From NCBI GenBank assembly GCA_965203375.1, contig OZ241886.1, positions 1,798,001 to 1,862,000 of the forward strand: a stretch of DNA of 64,000 nt. Reading direction: 5' to 3'. Position 1 is the first letter of the stretch. Each line of letters begins with the position of its first letter. The notes beneath the pieces were generated by a model, which did no database searches, was not told where the DNA came from, and saw nothing but the letters and a program-made list of their open reading frames with translations. Of the stretch, positions 16,268 through 27,486 are shown piece after piece. The position numbers were made by a program, and so were the translations under genes. Source of the stretch: CATQHS01 sp965203375 (GTDB taxonomy: Bacteria > Actinomycetota > Acidimicrobiia > Acidimicrobiales > Aldehydirespiratoraceae).

Positions 16268-18523
16268 ATGGATGATCTGATCCGCGGAGGTGAGGCGGAT
16301 AACTCTGAGCCAATAGAGCCTGAGGAAGTATCCGAAGAGCCTGAGGAAGAATCTGAAAAAAGCCTGGAGAAGTGGCCGAAGAGCCTAAAAAAGGCCTGGA
16401 GAAGTATCCGGGCGAGCCTGAAGAAGAATCTAAGAAGAGCCTGGGGAAGTATCCGAAGGGCCTACTTGCAGCCGTCCACAACGGAGCTCATGGTCAGCTC
16501 CGTTCTCACCGTCTCAGCCTCTCTACTAGTGGCATTAGCGGCTTACGTTGTCTATGCTTACGGCGGCAGTCGATCGACTTCTGATGATCATCCGGTGCTC
16601 ATTGCTGAACGAGTGCTTGTTGATGAGTCGGAGCCCATTGATGAATCTATACTTGTTGTCGAGTCGGGTCCCATTGATGAATCACTGCCGAATAATGAAC
16701 AGAATAGTACGACGGCAGTTTCGCCTGAAGTCGAATCATCCGAAACTTGTTTAGCGTCTGTGGCCTCCATCAATGCAGTCCAAGCGCACTACTTTGACTG
16801 GTCGCCCGATTGCACTAGTATTGTATTCGCTGCTGACTCTCATATCTTTGTCATGGACACGGATGGCACTGGCATTAAACAGCTTTCTGATGATACAGTT
16901 TACGGTTGGGATCCAGTATACTCACCTGACGGTACCCGTGTTGCTTTCACCAGTCGAACGGAAATATACATGATGAACATTGATGGCACGAACCTCCGAC
17001 GACTCACCGTCAGCAATGCCGACGATGACATTTCAGGCTATTGGTATCGGAGCGTCGATCCTGCCTGGTCGCCTGATGGTACACGAATTGCTTTTGCCAG
17101 CAACCGAGATGGTGATGATGAGATATATACAATGAACATTGACGGCACCGACATACGACAGCTAACCCACAATACCGATGATTCACACCGACAGGAAACC
17201 AATTGGTCGCCTGATGGAGTCCACACCTCTTATCTCGATTGGGATCCTGCCTGGTCGCCTGATGGTACACGGATTGCTTTTGCCAGCAACCGAGATGGTG
17301 ATAGCGAGATATATACAATGAACATTGACGGCACTGACATACGACAACTAACCAACAATGACTCCCATCTCGATTGGGATCCTGCCTGGTCGCCTGATGG
17401 TACACGGATCGCTTTCGCCAGCAACCGAGACGGTGATAGCGAGATATATACAATGAACATTGACGGCACTGACATACGACAACTAACCAACAACGACTCC
17501 GGCGACTGGGAGCCACTATGGTCTCCTGACGGTACTTCTATAGTCTTTCAATCGGCTAAAAATGGCGTCCGGAAGTATTCCATCGTGGGAGTCAATGATC
17601 CAGCCGTTGACGACCAACTTGAGATCTTAAGACTGAACTCAAGGACAAGTTTAAACTGCATGCTACTAAACGGAGTCTTTGCCAAAGATAATGAAGGTGG
17701 AAGGTCCTGGAAAGTAGAAACGGCTTTGTTTCCAAGCAGAACACGCCCTATGTACGAGTATGGCTGGTCACCTGATTGCACTAAGGTTGCTTTTATTGGT
17801 GATAATAAGATAGGTGATGGGATCTTTGTGATGAACATCGATGGAACTGGCCTACAAAAACTCACAAACAATAGTCATGTGTACTCGAATCTAGAATGGT
17901 CACCTGATAGTACACGCCTTGCATTCGAAAGCGACCGTGACGGTAGCTACGAAATTTTCGTCATGGATATCAATGGAACTAATGTGGTGCAACTCACAAA
18001 CCTGCCCCATCGTCAACGCACTCCGGCGTGGTCATCAGATGGTGCTCGTATTTCTTTCCAGCGCGCGGCAGGGCGATCTGAAATATGGACGATAGGAATA
18101 GATGGTACAGATATGCAGAAGATTACCGACAACGATAGTTACGATGGGGATGCCATCTGGATGCCTGACGGCGACCGTATTGCTTTTGTTAGCAATCGTG
18201 ATGGTGACAACGAGATTTATACTATGGATATGTACGGTGGTGATGTTCGTCAGGTCACCGATAATAGTTTCAATGACTGGCACCCGATATGGTCACCTGA
18301 CGGCGACCGTATTGCTTTTGTTAGCAATCGTGATGGTGACAACGAGATTTATACTATGGATATGTACGGTGGTGATGTTCGTCAGGTCACCGATAATGAC
18401 TTTGATGATTGGCATCCGATATGGTCACCTGACGGTGCTTACATCTCTTTCAAGACGGATCAAAATGGTGTCGATGAGTATTATGTGGTGAGCCTTGGGG
18501 ATGCCGCAGCATTCACCGAGTAG
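16268..18523 (+). CDS. Membrane-anchored PD40/TolB-like beta-propeller protein, AT-rich
   Basis: A 751-residue protein. A charged head of about 65 residues contains duplicated amphipathic segments (KSLKKAWRSIRASL / KNLRRAWGSIRRAYL). A single membrane span follows (MVSSVLTVSASLLVALAAYVVYAYG), then a Ser/Glu linker and about twelve PD40 blades with the pattern WSPDGTRIAFASNRDGDxEIYTMNIDGT, enough for two propellers. The bulk should lie outside the cytoplasm. Such propellers bind proteins or glycans; no catalytic site is seen. The DNA is visibly AT-richer than its neighbours and uses AT-ending codons, which suggests recent transfer. Several blades are nearly identical at DNA level (about 135-bp units near 17243 and 17378; 132-bp units near 18171 and 18303), a sign of recent blade amplification. 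Confidence 0.8.
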   Translation: MDDLIRGGEADNSEPIEPEEVSEEPEEESEKSLEKWPKSLKKAWRSIRASLKKNLRRAWGSIRRAYLQPSTTELMVSSVLTVSASLLVALAAYVVYAYGGSRSTSDDHPVLIAERVLVDESEPIDESILVVESGPIDESLPNNEQNSTTAVSPEVESSETCLASVASINAVQAHYFDWSPDCTSIVFAADSHIFVMDTDGTGIKQLSDDTVYGWDPVYSPDGTRVAFTSRTEIYMMNIDGTNLRRLTVSNADDDISGYWYRSVDPAWSPDGTRIAFASNRDGDDEIYTMNIDGTDIRQLTHNTDDSHRQETNWSPDGVHTSYLDWDPAWSPDGTRIAFASNRDGDSEIYTMNIDGTDIRQLTNNDSHLDWDPAWSPDGTRIAFASNRDGDSEIYTMNIDGTDIRQLTNNDSGDWEPLWSPDGTSIVFQSAKNGVRKYSIVGVNDPAVDDQLEILRLNSRTSLNCMLLNGVFAKDNEGGRSWKVETALFPSRTRPMYEYGWSPDCTKVAFIGDNKIGDGIFVMNIDGTGLQKLTNNSHVYSNLEWSPDSTRLAFESDRDGSYEIFVMDINGTNVVQLTNLPHRQRTPAWSSDGARISFQRAAGRSEIWTIGIDGTDMQKITDNDSYDGDAIWMPDGDRIAFVSNRDGDNEIYTMDMYGGDVRQVTDNSFNDWHPIWSPDGDRIAFVSNRDGDNEIYTMDMYGGDVRQVTDNDFDDWHPIWSPDGAYISFKTDQNGVDEYYVVSLGDAAAFTE

Positions 18524-18541
18524 GAAAGAGCGCAGGTTGGC

Positions 18542-20611
18542 ATGACCATCACCGCAACTTCCCCGTCTGCGGACGATGTTTCTGAAGTCTGCCAGTCCGC
18601 GACGTTCGACCACACGGCCGGTGATCGTCACCCCGGCCTCGACGGACTTCGAGGCGTGGCCGTGGCATGGGTAGTGGCCTTTCACCTGTGGCCCGAGGTG
18701 GTAAGGGGCGGATGGCTTGGCGTTGGCCTGTTTTTCACCTTGTCGGGATATCTGATCCTCGGCTTGATCGACGCCGAGGTATCCGCCACCGGCAAGCTGC
18801 ACCTTGGACGCTTCATGGCCCGGCGGGTTCGCCGCCTGATGCCCGCCGCACTGATAACGATCTTGGCGGCCATGGCGCTGACCGCTCTGCTGACCGACCA
18901 GGCCCTGCGCACAGTCGGGCTCGACGCGTTGACAGCGGTGCTGAACGTCTTCAACTGGCACGCCGCAACCGATTCGGGCGGCTATGCCGCCATCTTCGAA
19001 GCGATCGCGTCGCCGTTGGAGCACTTCTGGTCGCTGGCGATCGAGGAGCAGTTCTATCTTGTGGTTCCCGCGGTTGTGGCCCTCACTCGACGGCCCGGGC
19101 CGGTGGTGATGGCCATGGCGGTCGTCGGCCTTGGCGGCGTGGCGCTGTGGTGGGGATCGACTGACGCGTACGTGGCCACCCCGGTTAGGGCACTGGAGAT
19201 CGCCGCGGGCGCCGGCCTGGCTCTTCTGGCGGTCAGGTCTGAAACAGTTCAGCGTCTCATCCGATGGGCGCCGGATGCCTCTCGCGGCTGGCACATCGGC
19301 TCGCTCGCCACCGTGGTCTTGGCCCTCGCCGTCACCGAGTTGGCCGTGGCCCGGCTCGGTCCGGACCACTACGCCGTGTTCCGAGGCGCCCCTCAGCTCA
19401 TGTCCGTTTGCTGGGTGGTGCTGGTGGCCGCTTCGTTGCCCCGCGGGCCGCTGGAGCCGTTGCTGTCGATGGCGCCGATGCGCTGGCTCGGCACGCGCTC
19501 CTACGCCATCTATCTGTTCCATTGGCCCCTGATCGAGCTTGCGAATTGGAACGCTTTTGCGGTGATCGCCACCACCTTGGCGTTGGCGGAGTTGTCCTAC
19601 CGATTCGTGGAGATGCCGATCCGCCGCCAGTCTGGGCTCCGGTCCGTGCTGGTGCTGACCGGCACCGCCGTGGCCGTAGCGGCTACGGCGATTGCGGTGG
19701 CCGCGGCTTCGTCACCAGCTCGGGGCGTAGGGGAGCGAACCTCGGGCGTCACCGAACTGCCGGCCTGGCTGACGGACGCTCCGGCTGCAACCGCCGCCTT
19801 CACGGCACCGCCTCCGTCTTCGCCTTCCCCGTCGCCCGCCGCGGATACCCCTGCCCCGGCTCTGCCGCCCGCGACATCATTGCCCGGGCGCGAGGGTTCG
19901 GCGGAAGTGCCGATCGTCACCGTTATCGGCGATTCCACCGGACTGCATATGGCCGACGGCCTTCGCCGCTGGGCCGACGCCACCCGGTTCATGGCCGTCG
20001 TGGACCGGGCCCTGAATGCCTGCTCGCCGGTGATGACCGCCGAGCGGCAATGGCGGGTCCTGCGAACCGGCGGCGACCTCGACCCGCGGCATCTGGTGGA
20101 GCGCGACGAGCCCTGCCGGTATTCCTACATCGAACCGAGGTCTTCCCTCGTGCTGGTGGTGGACCACGCGATGGTGATGGTCGATCACCAGCGCTCTGAC
20201 GGCTCGTGGGCCTCTATCCTGGACGGCGATCTCGCCGCCGACCTCTCCGGCGCCTACCGGGATTTGGCCGCGGCGGCCCGGGCGTCGGGCGCTCGGGTGG
20301 TGTTCACCACGGCGCCGCGCTGGCTGCCCCCGCGCGACGACCCCAACCCCGTGCCGCCGCCCCCCACCGAAGCGGCCCGGGCCGAGGCCTACAACGAGCT
20401 CGTGCGGGCCCTGGTGGCAGAGTTAGAGGCTGCCGACGGCGAACCCGGCCCGGGATTGATCGACATGGCCGCGGTGCTGGACGCTTCCGGGTACGAAGGC
20501 CGCTACGGCCGCTCCGACGGCTCCCACATCGACTTCGACCGCTCGGAGCTCTTCGCGGCCGAGGTGCTCGGTCCGGCTCTGCTCTCTCTGTGGACCGAGA
20601 CAAGAGGATGA
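18542..20611 (+). CDS. OafA/YrhL-type membrane acyltransferase with C-terminal SGNH domain
   Basis: A 689-residue protein. Residues about 20-370 are an acyltransferase_3 domain with many membrane spans, opening with LDGLRGVAVAWVVAFHLWPEVVRGGWLGVGLFFTLSGYL, where the conserved His and the FFxLSG block are visible. A Pro/Ala/Ser linker leads to an SGNH-hydrolase-like domain beginning VTVIGDSTGLHMADGL near residue 460 and ending with DGSHIDF, which supplies the Asp-His pair. Such proteins acylate cell-surface sugars or peptidoglycan. It starts 18 bp after the PD40 gene, so they may be co-transcribed, but its base composition returns to the local high GC. It ends convergently with the MFS gene 28 bp away. 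Confidence 0.88.
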   Translation: MTITATSPSADDVSEVCQSATFDHTAGDRHPGLDGLRGVAVAWVVAFHLWPEVVRGGWLGVGLFFTLSGYLILGLIDAEVSATGKLHLGRFMARRVRRLMPAALITILAAMALTALLTDQALRTVGLDALTAVLNVFNWHAATDSGGYAAIFEAIASPLEHFWSLAIEEQFYLVVPAVVALTRRPGPVVMAMAVVGLGGVALWWGSTDAYVATPVRALEIAAGAGLALLAVRSETVQRLIRWAPDASRGWHIGSLATVVLALAVTELAVARLGPDHYAVFRGAPQLMSVCWVVLVAASLPRGPLEPLLSMAPMRWLGTRSYAIYLFHWPLIELANWNAFAVIATTLALAELSYRFVEMPIRRQSGLRSVLVLTGTAVAVAATAIAVAAASSPARGVGERTSGVTELPAWLTDAPAATAAFTAPPPSSPSPSPAADTPAPALPPATSLPGREGSAEVPIVTVIGDSTGLHMADGLRRWADATRFMAVVDRALNACSPVMTAERQWRVLRTGGDLDPRHLVERDEPCRYSYIEPRSSLVLVVDHAMVMVDHQRSDGSWASILDGDLAADLSGAYRDLAAAARASGARVVFTTAPRWLPPRDDPNPVPPPPTEAARAEAYNELVRALVAELEAADGEPGPGLIDMAAVLDASGYEGRYGRSDGSHIDFDRSELFAAEVLGPALLSLWTETRG

Positions 20612-20639
20612 GTTGTCGATCAAGCAGAGGCGGGTCAGG

Positions 20640-21962
20640 TCACGGCGCCGGCGCGGCTCGGGCCCGGCGGGTGCGGGGTTCGAGGGCCTTGGAGACGGCC
20701 GCGGCCAGCACGATCGCCGCGCCCAGGGCGGCGATGGTGGGGCGGACCCCCATCCGGTCGGCCAGCACCCCCAGGGGCAGCGACACGATGGCGAACCCGG
20801 TGTAGCTCAGCATCAGCAGGCTCTGGACCCGGCCGTGGTACTCCACCGGGGCGGTGGTGAGCACCAGCGCGTTGCTCAGGGCCTGGAAGCCGCTGGAGGC
20901 CCCGCCCACCAGCACCGACGCGGCCAGCAGCAAGGCGAAGCCGGGCATCAGCGAGAACAGCACCAGCGAGACCCCGAAGGCCAGGGCGCTGCGGGCCTGG
21001 TAGCTCCACAGCCGGTCTCGGGCCGCGTTGGCGAATGCGACCGACACGGCCACCGCGCCCACCGCCGCCGCCGTGTTCAGGAACCCGAACCCGGCCGGGC
21101 CCGCCCCGTAGAGGTCGGCCACGGCGGGCAAGAACGTCTGCTGGGGGAACCCGATCAGCACCACCGCGAAGGAGAAAAACAGCAGATGCACGATGGCGGG
21201 CTGGGACCGCACGAAGCGGAGCCCGTCGGCCATGTCGCCCAGCGAGCTGCGGCCCGAGGCCGCCGACCGGGCCTCGGGCAGCCCGACGACGAGCACCAGG
21301 CTCAGCGCCCCCAGCCCGGCCGAGGCGAAGAAGGCGCCGGCCAGGCCGAACAGGGCCGCCCCGATCATCCAGCCGGCCAGCGCCGGGCCGAACACCCGGG
21401 TGATCTGGAGGGTGGCGGTGGACAAGAAGACGGCGTTGGTGATCGTCCGGTCGTCCACCACCTCGGCCATGAAGGCCAGCCGGGCCGGGGCCAGCACCGA
21501 GATGACGACGCCCTGGATCAGGCTGGCCAGGATCAGCATCCAGTAGGCCCCCACCCCGGCCGCCACCACGGCGCCCAGCCCCAGCGGGGTGAGGGTCTGC
21601 ATCAGCCCGGCCGCCAGCAGGATCCGGCGCTTGTCGAACCGGTCGGCCAGCACCCCGCCGGCCGGGATGGCGAAGATGCTGGCCATCCCGAAGGTGAACA
21701 TCACGCCCCCCAGCCCGGTGTTGGTGCCGGTGAGCTCGAAGGCCATCCACGCCCGGGACACCCCGGCCATCTGCATGGTGAGGAAGGTGAACATCCCCCC
21801 GATGAACAGCTTGCGGAACGCCGCCACCCGCAGCGCGTCGAACCGGCCGGTGCGGTCGGGCGCGGGCGCCCCGAGCCCTCCGGCGGGCGACCCGGCGGCG
21901 CCGACAGACGATTCGGGCCCTCCGACGGGTCCCCCGGCGGCTCCTACGGGCGGCTCAGTCAC
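20640..21962 (-). CDS. MFS exporter (MFS_3 / EntS-like)
   Basis: A 440-residue major facilitator. A Gly/Pro-rich N-terminal tail of about 35 residues precedes LRVAAFRKLFIGGMFTFL, the usual opening of MFS_3 transporters. GGVLADRFDKRRILL is the loop 2-3 signature and the second half has PLGVLADRMGVRPT. The family exports siderophores, antibiotics and other small molecules by proton exchange. No biosynthetic genes are adjacent, so the substrate is unknown. It is divergent from the orphan antitoxin gene. Confidence 0.82.
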   Translation of the reverse strand: MTEPPVGAAGGPVGGPESSVGAAGSPAGGLGAPAPDRTGRFDALRVAAFRKLFIGGMFTFLTMQMAGVSRAWMAFELTGTNTGLGGVMFTFGMASIFAIPAGGVLADRFDKRRILLAAGLMQTLTPLGLGAVVAAGVGAYWMLILASLIQGVVISVLAPARLAFMAEVVDDRTITNAVFLSTATLQITRVFGPALAGWMIGAALFGLAGAFFASAGLGALSLVLVVGLPEARSAASGRSSLGDMADGLRFVRSQPAIVHLLFFSFAVVLIGFPQQTFLPAVADLYGAGPAGFGFLNTAAAVGAVAVSVAFANAARDRLWSYQARSALAFGVSLVLFSLMPGFALLLAASVLVGGASSGFQALSNALVLTTAPVEYHGRVQSLLMLSYTGFAIVSLPLGVLADRMGVRPTIAALGAAIVLAAAVSKALEPRTRRARAAPAP

Positions 21963-22059
21963 CGGCCAACCGTACCGGCGAGCGCGGCCCGCTCCGCCCC
22001 GACGCCGTTCGGCGGATGACTCGGGGCATCACGGTGCGGCGGTCCCGACTGTTGGCCAA

Positions 22060-22095
22060 GAGCCAGCAAATGTTGAGATTATTGACTATCACTAG
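22060..22095 (+). pseudogene. Remnant of a HigB toxin C-terminus
   Basis: The bases just before higA read AANVEIIDYH-stop in one frame, apart from the first residues. HigB/RelE-type toxins commonly end in a block like xVEIVDYH-stop immediately upstream of higA. Only about ten codons are left, and upstream sequence goes straight into the start region of the divergent MFS gene, so the toxin is gone. This is an inference from a very short match, but its position is exactly right. Confidence 0.5.
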
Positions 22096-22129
22096 TTGCT
22101 GTCGTGCATCAATGGAAAGGGTGGTAGCC

Positions 22130-22420
22130 ATGTTGAAGAGAGCCGTTCACCCGGGCGAGATCCTGAGAGACGAACTCGCTGAGATGGGCACATCGCCCAC
22201 GGAGTTCGCGCGCCAGATCGGCGTGCCGCCGAACCGGGTCGGCCAGATCATCTCCGGCAAGCGCTCCGTCACCGGCGACACCGCGCTGCGGTTCGGGCAC
22301 TGGTTCGGCGTGAGCCCCCAGTTCTGGATGAATCTTCAGACCCAGTTCGATCTCATGGTCGCCGAACAGCGAGTGGGCGAGGCGGTGAGGGCGCTGCCAA
22401 CCGTTGCCCAGGCTGGGTGA
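22130..22420 (+). CDS. higA: HigA-family antitoxin, apparently without its toxin
   Basis: A 96-residue XRE-type HTH protein: VHPGEILRDELAEMGTSPTEFARQIGVPPNRVGQIISGKRSVTGDTALRFGHWFGVSPQFWMNLQ. This is the full HigA/VapI signature (HPGEIL start, helix-turn-helix, FGxSPxFWMNLQ). HigA normally binds HigB and represses the operon. No complete higB is present upstream (only 167 bp to the MFS start) or downstream (the cox genes follow). It may now be a plain repressor or an anti-addiction gene. The ATG at 22130 is chosen because the family begins a few residues before HPGEIL; an ATG at 22112 is possible. Confidence 0.85.
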   Translation: MLKRAVHPGEILRDELAEMGTSPTEFARQIGVPPNRVGQIISGKRSVTGDTALRFGHWFGVSPQFWMNLQTQFDLMVAEQRVGEAVRALPTVAQAG

Positions 22421-22616
22421 GGCAACAACTGGCGAATGTGTCCCAACCGGCCCGACCGCCGTACCGGCGGATGCGTCTAGACCGCCCTGCCGCCGTTCGG
22501 CGGATGCGGCCCGGCCTGCCCCCGGCGCGTTCGGCGGGCGCCGCCCGGGCGGCGGCGCTAGGGTCCGGCCCCGAACGAGACACCACCGTCACACGACCAT
22601 CAGGAAGGGAGGCGCG

Positions 22617-23480
22617 ATGCTGCCGTCCCGGTTCGATTACGTCGCGGCCCGCTCGATAGAGGAGGCCCTGGCCGCCAAGGCCCGAGGAGACGAGGACACC
22701 CGCTTCCTGGCCGGGGGCCAGAGCCTGCTGCCCATGATGAAGCTGCGGCTGGCCGTGCCCACCAAGCTGATCGACATCAACCGCGTGGACGGCCTCGGCG
22801 GCGTCGAGCGGCGCAACGGCCACCTGCGGATCGGGGCCACCGCCCGCCACGCCGACGTGGCCGCCTCCGACGCCGCCTTCGGGGCCGTCGCCTCCGCCGC
22901 CCCGTGGATATCGGACCCCCTGGTCCGCAACCGGGGCACCCTGTGCGGGTCGGTGGCCCACTGCGACCCCGAGGGCGACTGGAACTCGGTCCTTTTGGCC
23001 ACCGGGGCCGACGTGGTGGCCCGCGGCCCCGCCGGGGAGCGGTCCGTGCCCATCGCCTCCTTCGTGCAGGACATGTTCACCAACTCGCTGGCCCCCGACG
23101 AGATGGTCACCGAGGTCCGGGTCCCGGTCCCGTCGGGCCGCAGCGGCGGGTCCTACGTGAAGCTGGAGCGCAAGATCGGCGACTACGCCACCGTGGCCGT
23201 GGCCGCCCACCTGGAGCTGAGCCCGGACGGCCGGATCGCCGCCGCCGGGGTGGCCCTCACCTCGGTGGCCCCGATCAACCTGAAGGTGACCGAGGCCGAG
23301 GCCCTGCTGGCCGGCAACCTGCCCGGCCCGGAGCCGTTCGCCGAGGCGGCCGAGCTGGCCGCCGCCGCCGCCGACCCCCGCGACGACGTGCGGGGCACGG
23401 CCCGATGGAAGCGCCAGGTGGTCCGGACGTTCACCCGCCGGGCCCTGGCCGCCGCCGCCGACCAAGCCCTGAAGGGATGA
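22617..23480 (+). CDS. coxM: Aerobic CO dehydrogenase FAD-binding medium subunit
   Basis: A 287-residue FAD-binding subunit of the CO dehydrogenase/xanthine oxidase family. FAD-binding blocks AGGQSLLPMMKLRL (near residue 35) and an RNRGTLCGSVAHCDPEGDW segment (near 105), the family TxGGxxxxxDP region, are visible. The CO_deh_flav_C domain follows. It passes electrons from CoxS to the respiratory chain through FAD. The ATG at 22617 has a good GGGAGG site 6 bases upstream. It is first in the canonical coxM-coxS-coxL order. Confidence 0.92.
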   Translation: MLPSRFDYVAARSIEEALAAKARGDEDTRFLAGGQSLLPMMKLRLAVPTKLIDINRVDGLGGVERRNGHLRIGATARHADVAASDAAFGAVASAAPWISDPLVRNRGTLCGSVAHCDPEGDWNSVLLATGADVVARGPAGERSVPIASFVQDMFTNSLAPDEMVTEVRVPVPSGRSGGSYVKLERKIGDYATVAVAAHLELSPDGRIAAAGVALTSVAPINLKVTEAEALLAGNLPGPEPFAEAAELAAAAADPRDDVRGTARWKRQVVRTFTRRALAAAADQALKG

Positions 23481-23485
23481 CCGCC

Positions 23486-23971
23486 ATGGAAGTGACCATC
23501 AACTTCAACGGAACCGACCACACCGCCGAGGTGGAGCCCCGTCGGCTGCTGGTCGACCACATCCGCACCGCCGTGGGCCTGACCGGCACCCACATCGGCT
23601 GCGACACCACGAGCTGCGGGGTCTGCACCGTGCTGCTCGACGGCGTCCCGGTCAAGGCGTGCACCGTGCTGGCCGTGCAGGCCGATGGCTGCTCGGTCAC
23701 CACCGTCGAGGGCCTCAAGTCCGACGGCGAGCTCCACCCGGTGCAGGCCGCGTTCTCCGAGGAGCACGGCCTGCAGTGCGGGTTCTGCACCCCGGCCATG
23801 ATGCTGGTGGGGGCGGCCCTGCTCGAGGAGAACCCCGATCCCTCCGACGAGGAGATCCGCTGGGCCATATCCGGGAACCTGTGCCGCTGCACGGGATACG
23901 TGAACATCGTGAAGTCCATCCGGGCCGCGGCGGCCGCCAAGGCCACCGCCGCCGCGGGCGCCGACAGCTAG
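23486..23971 (+). CDS. coxS: Aerobic CO dehydrogenase [2Fe-2S] small subunit
   Basis: A 161-residue iron-sulfur subunit. The N-terminal plant-type ferredoxin has GCDTTSCGVC plus a later Cys, and the C-terminal helical domain has CGFCTP and CRCTGY, giving the two [2Fe-2S] clusters that carry electrons from the molybdenum site to FAD. Two starts are possible: ATG at 23477 forms an ATGA overlap with coxM, while ATG at 23486 has GAAGGG at a better spacing; the second is used here. It ends in an Ala-rich tail 12 bp before coxL. Confidence 0.92.
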   Translation: MEVTINFNGTDHTAEVEPRRLLVDHIRTAVGLTGTHIGCDTTSCGVCTVLLDGVPVKACTVLAVQADGCSVTTVEGLKSDGELHPVQAAFSEEHGLQCGFCTPAMMLVGAALLEENPDPSDEEIRWAISGNLCRCTGYVNIVKSIRAAAAAKATAAAGADS

Positions 23972-23983
23972 GAGAAGACCGCA

Positions 23984-26341
<2,358 letters not shown>

Positions 26342-26355
26342 GCCCGCGCCTGGCG

Positions 26356-26361
26356 TAGGCT
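26356..26361 (+). promoter_or_regulatory. -10 box (TAGGCT) before the XdhC-YHS gene
   Basis: TAGGCT ends 6 bases before the GTG at 26368, which suggests that the maturation-factor gene has its own leaderless promoter besides any read-through from coxL. Confidence 0.4.
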
Positions 26362-26367
26362 TGGCCT

Positions 26368-27336
26368 GTGGACGCCGGGGTGCTGGCCCAAGCGGTCGAG
26401 CTGTTCGAGGCCCGCCAGCCCTTCGTGCTGGCCTCGGTGGTGTGGCGGCGGGCCCCGTCGTCAGGACAGCAGGGCTCCAAGGCGGTGATCCTGGCCGACG
26501 GCACGGTGAGGGGCTGGCTGGGCGGGGCCTGCGCCGAGCCCTCGGTGGTCAGTCACGGGCTGGAGTGCCTCAAGACCGGCGAGCCCGCCCTGTTGTTCCT
26601 GGGCCAGCCCGACGAGCTCGACGGCCGGTCCCACGAGGGGGTGCAGACCATAGCCATGGCCTGCGAATCGGAGGGGGCCATGGAGGTCTACCTGGAGCCG
26701 CACCGCCCCCAGCCCCAGTTGATCGCCGTCGGCCGCTCGCCGGCCGCCGACGCCATGGCCGCCATCGCCGCCGCGGTGGGGTGGCGGCCCGTCGTGATCG
26801 ACGACGGCGGCGACCCGGCCGAGCACGCCCGGCCCGAGCTGGTGCGGGCCAAGCTCGACTTCACCGGGCTGGGCGCGGACTCCGCCACCGCGGTGGTGGT
26901 GGCCACCCAGGGCCACTACGACGACTTGGCCTTGGCCGAGGCCCTGGCCACCGACGCGGGCTACATCGGCCTGGTGGCCTCGCCCCGGCGGGCCGAGGCG
27001 GTGCTCGACAGCCTCCGCAGCCGGGGCTTCGGGCCCGACGACCTGGGCCGGATCAGCGCCCCGGCCGGGCTGGACCTGGGCCGGGTGCCCAACGCCGAGA
27101 TCGCGGTGGCGGTGATGGCCGACCTGGTGGCCCGCCGGGCCTCGGGCGAGCTGGCCGCATCCGTCGTCGCCCCCGCCGCCCGGGCCGAGGCCACCGACCC
27201 GGTGTGCTCCATGACCGTGCTGATCGACGACGCCAAGTACCACGCCGTCCACGACGGCGCCGACTACTGGTTCTGCGCCGCGGGCTGCCTGCGGGCCTTC
27301 ACCGCCGACCCCGAAAGCTTCCTGGCCCCGAGCTGA
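26368..27336 (+). CDS. XdhC/CoxF-like molybdenum cofactor maturation protein with C-terminal YHS domain
   Basis: A 322-residue protein. The N-terminal XdhC/CoxI domain has VVWRRAPSSGQQGSKAVI and VRGWLGGACAEPSVV with its conserved Cys. A Rossmann-like domain (LIAVGRSPAADAMAAIA) follows. XdhC proteins bind molybdenum cofactor and help its sulfuration and insertion into CO dehydrogenase or xanthine dehydrogenase. The last 50 residues are a YHS domain (DPVCSMTV...YWFCAAGCLRAF), a small metal-binding module often linked to copper handling. Fusion of a YHS unit to a CoxL maturation factor is suggestive because CoxL needs copper; that link is inference. It is located directly after coxL. Confidence 0.85.
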   Translation: MDAGVLAQAVELFEARQPFVLASVVWRRAPSSGQQGSKAVILADGTVRGWLGGACAEPSVVSHGLECLKTGEPALLFLGQPDELDGRSHEGVQTIAMACESEGAMEVYLEPHRPQPQLIAVGRSPAADAMAAIAAAVGWRPVVIDDGGDPAEHARPELVRAKLDFTGLGADSATAVVVATQGHYDDLALAEALATDAGYIGLVASPRRAEAVLDSLRSRGFGPDDLGRISAPAGLDLGRVPNAEIAVAVMADLVARRASGELAASVVAPAARAEATDPVCSMTVLIDDAKYHAVHDGADYWFCAAGCLRAFTADPESFLAPS

Positions 27337-27486
27337 ACCTCACGCCAGGTCCTGGCGTCGAACCCGCCAGTTTGAGCCCCAACGCTGGCTCTGGCGCCGA
27401 ACCCGCCGGTTGAGCCTCCCGGACCGCCCGGGCTGAGCCTCCCGGGTCGGTCTTGGCTGAGCCGCCCCGGTCCCAGCCTTTTTCGG

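Noticed and set aside
11398..16269. A 1,623-codon open frame on the minus strand opposite the liv genes
   Set aside because: It is the antisense shadow of GC-rich codons: it is full of Gly, His, Gln and Pro runs, and the plus strand encodes recognisable ABC domains over the same span.
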